From Temnopleurus reevesii (lineage: Eukaryota; Echinodermata; Echinoidea; Temnopleuroida; Temnopleuridae): 12,824 bases of DNA. Positions 7,584-12,824 of this stretch are shown piece after piece. The stretch lies in contig BQKZ01007122.1 in the NCBI GenBank assembly GCA_036244855.1, positions 20,001 through 32,824 on the forward strand. Direction: 5' to 3'. Position 1 is the stretch's first letter, and every line of letters starts with the position of its first letter. Made by a program: the position numbers and the translations under genes. The notes beneath the pieces are model-generated. The model was not told the DNA's origin, did no database searches, and saw nothing but the letters and a program-made list of their open reading frames with translations.

Positions 7584-8040
7584 TCAATTTTTGATAAGTA
7601 CATGTAGGCCATTTCTGGGTTGATTCTTCTTTAATAACAAACTGTGAACATACTCTAATTTTTACATGATAAACAGGTTTATATGAATAATTTCGCTGAA
7701 GCTCACCAAGAAATCAAATCTCTCTAAAAACTTATCTCACGTTTAAAAACTAAAGATGAATATCATAATCGTTACTCCTCGGAAGCATTCATACATTGAT
7801 AGAAAATGATAATCTGATAGCACATGTACCAGCAGTTCCAGGAAATTCATTCTTAAAAGGAAAATGGATGATCATATTCAATCATGCTCCACGAAAATGA
7901 TGACAAAAATGGAAAATGAAACCATTCTACTTCCGACTTCCTGTAATTTATTTGAACTTTTGATGGACATGGCTTTATAGTGCTTCATCTAATTTATAAC
8001 AAAGGAGAGTTTTTATATTGAAACATATAACTACCTAAAA
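7584..8040. other. AT-rich intronic sequence, nothing recognised
   Basis: The sequence lies between the end of one LINE tail and the coding remnant of the next. It may include decayed upstream parts of the second LINE, but I could not align it to a protein. Confidence 0.5.
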
Positions 8041-8316
8041 CTGCAACAAAATCATACGGTGAGATATCATTCTCAAATGATGCATCTACCTAATAGAATA
8101 GCCTGCAAAACTACCTCACAAATATTACACCATATGAAAAATTCAGAAGTAACCTAAAAACATATCTCTTTAAAACCAACTAACCTAGTTATAATCCCAG
8201 TTCCTCTTCTGACTTCTTTCTCATTTCTCTGTTCTGTTGAGCGCATAGGGACTTTCGCATATTTGTGTTATGCGCTATCAAATCTTTCATTATTATTATA
8301 ATTATTATTATTATCA
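8041..8316 (+). mobile_element. 3' end of a LINE: reverse transcriptase C-terminus, hairpin and (ATT)n tail
   Basis: The decayed C-terminus of a non-LTR retrotransposon polyprotein is visible. KSYGEISFSNDAST (from about 8049) is followed, after a frame break, by LPNRIA and then TPYEKFRSNLKTYLFKTN with a stop at 8181-8183. This matches the usual RYG.RSFS..AP..WNSLP..IR....L..FK..LKTYLF ending of such elements. The 3' UTR then carries a perfect 8-bp stem, AGCGCATA (8240-8247) with TATGCGCT (8269-8276), followed by an ATT microsatellite at 8289-8315. The copy is 5'-truncated and inactive. Its orientation is opposite to the host gene. Confidence 0.78.
8289..8315. repeat. (ATT)n microsatellite, LINE tail
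   Basis: Tandem ATT/TTA units interrupted by one extra A, directly downstream of the LINE 3' hairpin. Confidence 0.95.
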
Positions 8317-10308
8317 TAACTGTAAGACAAAACAAAGTCCATGTATTTGTGGAAAATCCTTGAAAGCGATTCCTCTTTGAAATTTACCCTGTTTTCATTG
8401 AGCACATTTCAAATTAATGTTAAGCTAAATAAAAAAATTGTTTGATTGTTCTCCATCAACCGACCCTCTGAAAATGGCCCAACTTTACTTCCTTTTTTTT
8501 TTTTTTCACTCAAATTGAAAAAAAATACAGGTCTGTAAAAATCGCCAAAAAAACATGTTCAAGTGAACCTGAATAGTCAATTTACTTTGGCATTTACTCT
8601 ACTTTCTAACCTTTTTAAACCATATTTTTCACATGAAAAACAAAACAAAATAATAATGAAAACAACTTTTGAAATGACCAACTGATGCTTTTCTTAAAAA
8701 ATTGCATTGGAAAGTTTTTTGTTTTTTTGGGGGGGGACCTTATTGCCTTTAACAATAAAAAAAAAATTATTCAGTTCACTTTTCCTCAATATCGTCTCAC
8801 CTAATTCATTCTGATTTGTAAATTCTAACCCAACCTTTTCTTTGAACTATCGGGACTTGATACAGTTGGCATACCAGGAGAAGTAATCATTTTCCGGGAT
8901 TCCTATAAAAGTGACCCTTTAAACGATTCAGCATATATTTATCACAAATTTGATACTTGATTCTTGAATTCCTAACTCAAGTGCACACAATTTTCCATTC
9001 CTATTCTGTCCTGGGCTGTAAACTGAAAATATAATCTCACAGAATGTAGTCAGAGTTATCATTTTTTGTATTCATAATGTCAGGTTTATGGTAATGATAT
9101 AAATTATTTCTATTGAAATTTTACCTATTTCGAATGCTCAAGATTGCAAATCAACATCTGCTATAAGGTTCTCCATGATCATTAATATATCCAAAAAAAA
9201 GTAATCAGAATATGATAGGCTTTGTTAGGCCAATCATAGTTTGGTCTAACACATTACTTTCTGTATTGATTTCCTTGGGAAAATGTGATGATTAAATTGG
9301 ACATGATTTCATTCATATGTGCTTATTTTTCAATCAAATAAACCTAAATTTTTGTCTATGATAAACATTTTTGGCTAATTCAAAACAATCTCTTATTGAA
9401 TTAGTTTTGGCATTCCCCCAAAAATTCTTTTTTTTATCTTTATATTGCATATGAATTTTGTCTGTACAAATCAACTTGACATGCACACCATCTACGTGTT
9501 CCTTTAAATCGCTTTTCCACATTTAGAATCCTTCTGGTGTGATTGGCAAAATAAAAATCTACCTACCTACATGTACCACCTACCAGGTCGGCTAAAAAAT
9601 CTGATTGATCAGTATTATTATCATTACCATCGCATATTCAATATCTAGTTTCTGGGTCCTCACCATATATCACAAATATACACAAGTGCCACTGAAACAG
9701 GAAATTAAAAACATATGCTGGCATGGCCATTTATACCTACTCTACTTGTGTAGATAGATCATTAGGGATTCCGATTGTTGAGAATGTACTGTAAAAGCCA
9801 ATAATTTAACGTAAAAATTTAACATAAATTTTAGCGAATTGATTTAATTTCAGACCTTTGCACGCATTTTAGCGAGTTGTTATTTTTATGTTTTTTTAAG
9901 ATTACTACACATTCACATGTGTACAAACATTACAAAAAACGTGAAAATGAAAAATAAAACGCCTAAGTGTTGAACTGGTCCAAAATCGCAAAAATACCCG
10001 TCATATAAAAATTGGCCTTGATCAGAAAATATCAAAAATCAGCATGTTGACCGTTCTTCCAATTTTTGTACTAATAAAAAAAAGTATGATTATGATTGCA
10101 ATTGGGACAGCTTTTACTTAATAGCGTTAAAAAAAGTAAGTTGAATTGCTTTTACACTACACAAAATGAGTTAGTAATCATATTCAAATTGTATCACTTT
10201 GGAATGGTCCCACTTTTCAGGATGCGTACTTGAGCGAGAGATTTCATTCAATAACTGAAATCAGTCATATACATTGTATAAAACTTAATACAGTGTGTTT
10301 GATTATAA
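8317..10308. other. AT-rich presumed intron, little recognisable
   Basis: Holds homopolymer runs (poly-T about 8491-8507, poly-G 8730-8737, poly-A about 8757-8766), a small imperfect hairpin TTAGGCCAA/TTGGTCTAA at about 9226-9249, and a MITE-like stretch near 9785-9890 with repeated TTTAGCGA words. The 62-codon minus open frame at 9334-9522 contains SDLKEHVDGVH, which resembles the second half of a C2H2 zinc finger but lacks the paired cysteines. No exon with acceptable splice sites, phase and homology was found. Confidence 0.55.
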
Positions 10309-10495
10309 CAAGGGTGTACATGTAAGAGCATCTGTGAAAAACTATGAAAAATCTGAAAAAAAGTCTGAAAAATATCAAATGCTCAAAAATGTCACTCTTT
10401 TCATTGAATTTGTGTCAAAAACACCTGAAAAGGGGCTTTTAACCATGTCCCAAAAAATCAGAATTCAAATGAAAATCTGAAGTCTCACACCCCTG
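10309..10495. mobile_element. Possible hAT-type MITE with CARGGGTGT ends
   Basis: The left end CAAGGGTGTAC and the right end CACACCCCTG are near inverted repeats 187 bp apart. CAGGGGTG-like termini are characteristic of hAT elements. The expected 8-bp target duplication is poor (gattataa against tagtaata), so the copy is old or the call is wrong. The interior has repeated TCTGAAAAA words and no coding sign. Confidence 0.45.
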
Positions 10496-10983
10496 TAGTA
10501 ATAAAAAAAGTTGCATTTGATTTTCTTTTTAAAAAGCATGATCTCAATTTCATATGACCATCTAGGATTGATCCTTAACTTTTTATGAGTAGTGTATGAA
10601 AATTATGGTGATATTGATTATGAGAGATCAACATGTACATGTATATCTTGCAGAAAAACACATAACTTGCTCATAAATTGAATTAAAATCTGCTACGCCT
10701 CCAGACTTCAGGGATAATTAAATGAAATGTAGCCTGATGTAGAAATAAGAAATTAAGCATCACTCTCAAATCCGCCATATTTACCCTTTAGTCCCACCCA
10801 TTCAATATTGATCTGGCATGACCCTCCATTTGAGATTGATTTTACAGCACTAGACTGGAAAGATTGAACTTCATACTTTACTTACTTAGTAATGAAAGTG
10901 TTTGTTTGGTTTGCATCCCTGATCCCTGATATTTTGTATAAAGTGATTGGCCAATTTTTTTTTTTAATCTCATATTTATTTCT
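10496..10983. other. AT-rich sequence, nothing firmly recognised
   Basis: A less AT-rich patch at 10770-10860 reads as an open minus-strand frame (SSAVKSISNGG..INIEWVGLKG) preceded by ctttccag. It resembles no PLC gamma region, has a poor 5' splice site and is more likely an old repeat. Confidence 0.5.
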
Positions 10984-11022
10984 TGTGTGTGTGTGTGTGT
11001 GGGTGGGTGGGGGACAGGGGGG
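10984..11022 (+). repeat. (TG)n microsatellite running into a G-quadruplex motif
   Basis: About eight TG units (10984-11000) lead into GGGTGGGTGGGGGACAGGGG (11001-11020, with two further G). This has four G runs of three or more with loops of 1, 1 and 3 nt, a canonical G-quadruplex pattern. It lies on the template strand of the PLCG gene. Confidence 0.9.
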
Positions 11023-11094
11023 TCCATGGAGATTTTAAAGTTGGAGGAGAATATTATTTTGCAGAGGCGAAAAAAGATAGGGAACATCATCCAA

Positions 11095-11230
11095 AATACC
11101 TACCATTCCTAAATATGCATCATGAGTATTTTAACATGAATTAAAGGCTTTCGACATATGATAAACGAATGACTGAGAACATTACTATCGTTGTGTTTTC
11201 TCTCCAGTAAACTAAAATACATTTTCCTGA
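11095..11230. mobile_element. Diverged fragment of the GAGATGCCAAC MITE family
   Basis: Shares, in order, CTACCATTCCTAAATATGCAT, TATTTTAACATGAATTAAAGGCTTTC and AATGACTGAGAACA with the elements at 11301-11615 and 5658-5839. The terminal repeats are not clear, so this is a partial or decayed copy. Confidence 0.55.
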
Positions 11231-11300
11231 TAATTTTCTTTTCTCATTAACTTATATCAGAGGGTATTTTTTCATTCCTTATTTATTCTCCAACATTATC

Positions 11301-11615
11301 AGAGATGCTAACATTTCTAAAATATACATCAGGTGTATTTTAATATGAATTTATTTATTTATTTATTATTTCAAAAGGGTAGCCCATTCAACAAAAGTTG
11401 ATCTTCCATGGGGTCCCGCAAGCATAAAAAAAAGTAAATATATACAAATTAAAACAATTAATACAATTGATTGATAAATAATAATATACAAAAATTAATT
11501 AATGAAATACTTTTGTCAAAATAAATGACTGAGAACAGGACTATTGTTATGTGTTCTCTCACTTTCATTCATGGTCGAATTTTAACCTTTTTTATTTAGA
11601 ATGGTTGTCATCTCT
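11301..11615. mobile_element. MITE of the GAGATGCCAAC family, interrupted by a LINE tail
   Basis: The ends AGAGATGCTAACATTTCTAAA (11301-) and TTTAGAATGGTTGTCATCTCT (-11615) are inverted repeats. The body matches the copies at 5658 and 11095, except for about 150 bp in the middle that belong to another element. Flanking TA is not preserved (CA/TG instead). Confidence 0.68.
11352..11500 (-). mobile_element. 3' end of a LINE inserted in a MITE, (AAAT)n tail
   Basis: On the minus strand the sequence reads TTGCGGGACCCCATGGAAG, then a short loop, then AATGGGCTACCC, ending in an AAAT microsatellite next to 11351. The arms at 11377-11387 and 11408-11417 form a hairpin just before the tail, the same layout as the other two LINE ends here. 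Similar words on both sides (TAATATGAATTT and TTAATGAAATAC) may be a decayed target duplication. Confidence 0.65.
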
Positions 11616-12096
11616 GCATTATAACAAAAGATTTCCTTTCATACATGGGCATAGATTAGGCAAAAAAAAATGTTTTGATGCCCTCAACAAACCGAAGCTA
11701 TGAAAATGGCCCTAACTGAAATTTTTAAAAAATATATTACTTTTTTTAAACTTTTTACTCAAATACCAATAAAAAAATCACAGCAAAATTATAAACATAT
11801 GTAGTACAACCAAAAGTCATTTTCAAAAGCTCTTTGCCTATTCACTCCCTTCCCAGTCCAATTTCATTAATGTATTATGTGAATTGCGTTTAATAAAATA
11901 TTAAATAATCAGAATAAAAACTTTTGCCAACCAACCAAGGTTATTTGGGGGGGGGCGGGGCCTGAGAATTTTGTATCACATATGACAAAACGGACCAACA
12001 TACATAGACGAAACATATTTGAATATAATGAGCTGAAAGATTAGAAGATTATGAAAAAATATTTATCTTCTCCCATGTTTCGTCGCACCTGTTCAA
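11616..12096. other. AT-rich sequence with poly-G run, nothing else recognised
   Basis: Contains a G9CG4 run at 11946-11960 and no recognisable exon. The open minus stretch ending near 12090 (VRRNMGEDKYFF) follows a plausible 3' splice site but has no 5' splice site before a stop. Confidence 0.5.
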
Positions 12097-12105
12097 CAAA
12101 TACAG

Positions 12106-12302
12106 TAGTCCAGTTGAGGACTGAGTGTTCTGATAGCACCCACCTCTGCATGAGTGTGGAAGTGCGATCAGAGGGGTATACATATTAGAGGGTCATGTAA
12201 GGACTCTGTGGTTGAATGCAGTGCAGTCCCTGTGTGTACAGTGTATTAAAGTGAATATGCAGAGGTGGGTCCTATCAGAACACTCAGTCCTCAACTGGAC
12301 TA
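12106..12302. mobile_element. Foldback MITE with 46-bp arms and 9-bp target duplication (MULE-like)
   Basis: The left arm begins TAGTCCAGTTGAGGACTGAG (12106-12151) and is matched by its reverse complement at 12257-12302 with a single mismatch. The arms enclose a ~105-bp loop. The 9-bp direct repeat CAAATACAG flanks it exactly (12097-12105 and 12303-12311). Long terminal inverted repeats plus a 9-bp duplication are the hallmark of Mutator-like elements. There is no coding capacity. The near-perfect arms and perfect duplication suggest a fairly recent insertion. Confidence 0.85.
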
Positions 12303-12311
12303 CAAATACAG

Positions 12312-12518
12312 CTGTTCATTTTCCAGGGTTTACATTTCATCTGAGCTATCTGTTCGACCGATCATGCAAATGATACCTGTTGGCTTACATTACCATTAAT
12401 CAATCAACAATTCTGACATTTTAAAGGAGAACCCACCCCTAAAATTATCACGCTCTCAGTGAATGAACAGTAATAACTATAAATGCGCCTATCATGACCA
12501 ATCTTTGTGCTGAATTGA
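12312..12518. other. Short intronic stretch with possible repeat start
   Basis: Includes TTTTAAAGGAGAACCCACCCC (about 12420-12440), a type of sequence that often begins interspersed repeats in marine invertebrates. No firm family call is possible. Confidence 0.35.
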
Positions 12519-12652
12519 TTGGTGATAAGTTCTAACATTTAGTACTCTTCAACATAACACAACAATCTTGGAAAGTCAAAGTCAAAGTCATTGGTGATAA
12601 GTTCTAACATTTAGTACTCTTCAACATAACACAACAATCTTGGAAAGTCAAA
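12519..12652. repeat. Perfect 72-bp tandem duplication
   Basis: TTGGTGATAAGTTCTAACAT starts at 12519 and again at 12591. The copies are identical over about 62 bases to GGAAAGTCAAA, with a GTCAAA triplet run at the junction. The absence of differences implies a very recent event or an assembly artefact. Confidence 0.95.
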
Positions 12653-12824
12653 TTTTAGGCTGCAAAAGAAGTATTCTACCTTTAACATTGATGAAATGAA
12701 TAACCGCAACACACCATGCGCAAATAAACCTCTGGAGGGAGCTCCTGCAAACATAGCATGGTTTGTCCACTGGCCTAAAGCCATGTGATTTCTGAATACT
12801 GATTTATTTTTAATTTTGGGGGAT

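Noticed and set aside
10775..10860. Open minus-strand segment INIEWVGLKG as an exon
   Set aside because: It does not match any PLC gamma region and its 5' splice site is poor; an old repeat is more likely.
12676..12745. 65-nt minus candidate exon (tttgcag|GAGCTCCC ... AAAG|gtagaa)
   Set aside because: The splice sites are fair and two frames are open, but neither translation resembles the expected PLC gamma helix, so I could not support it.
1..12824. tRNA, rRNA, CRISPR or bacterial operon features
   Set aside because: None was seen. The spliced exons, microsatellites and LINE/MITE content show nuclear eukaryotic DNA.

Overview
The window is AT-rich eukaryotic DNA with no long open genes. 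Short exons sit on the minus strand, separated by introns full of repeats. Splicing together seven pieces (6515-6531, 6359-6440, 5524-5604, 4819-4853, 2705-2756, 2005-2118, 74-189) gives one continuous 165-codon reading frame plus two bases. Every exon junction is phase-compatible. The product reads as the EF-hand region and the start of the catalytic X domain of phospholipase C gamma (PLCG). It ends at the SSHN active-site motif. The style of the repeats (LINE tails ending in ATT, AATTC and AAAT microsatellites, TA-flanked MITEs) suggests a marine invertebrate, most likely an echinoderm. That species call is an inference.

Layout, left to right (the gene runs right to left). 1-73 is intron, and 74-189 is the X-domain exon. 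190-2004 is an intron dominated by a ~1.4 kb purine tract (pyrimidine in the transcript). It holds two partial tandem copies of the 3' half of the neighbouring EF-hand exon, both with intact 5' splice sites. 2005-2118, 2705-2756, 4819-4853, 5524-5604, 6359-6440 and 6515-6531 are the EF-hand exons. The intron at 2757-4818 contains a 775-bp MITE that ends 15 bases from exon 4819-4853. The intron at 5605-6358 contains a second MITE and a ~200-bp CT-rich tract. From 6532 to the right end I find no further exon. That 6.3 kb looks like a large intron with three LINE 3' ends, three or four MITE-like elements, a foldback element with 9-bp target duplications, microsatellites, a G-quadruplex motif and a recent 72-bp tandem duplication.

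How it works together: PLC gamma hydrolyses phosphatidylinositol 4,5-bisphosphate to IP3 and diacylglycerol at the plasma membrane, downstream of tyrosine kinases. In echinoderm eggs this enzyme class drives the calcium release at fertilization. The most interesting architecture is in the non-coding parts. There are duplicated partial exons that keep the protein sequence. There are also two complementary low-complexity tracts flanking a block of four exons whose total length (282 nt) is a multiple of three and whose outer junctions are both phase 0. The N-terminal PH domain, the rest of X, the split PH/SH2/SH2/SH3 insert, the Y domain and C2 lie outside the window or were not found.
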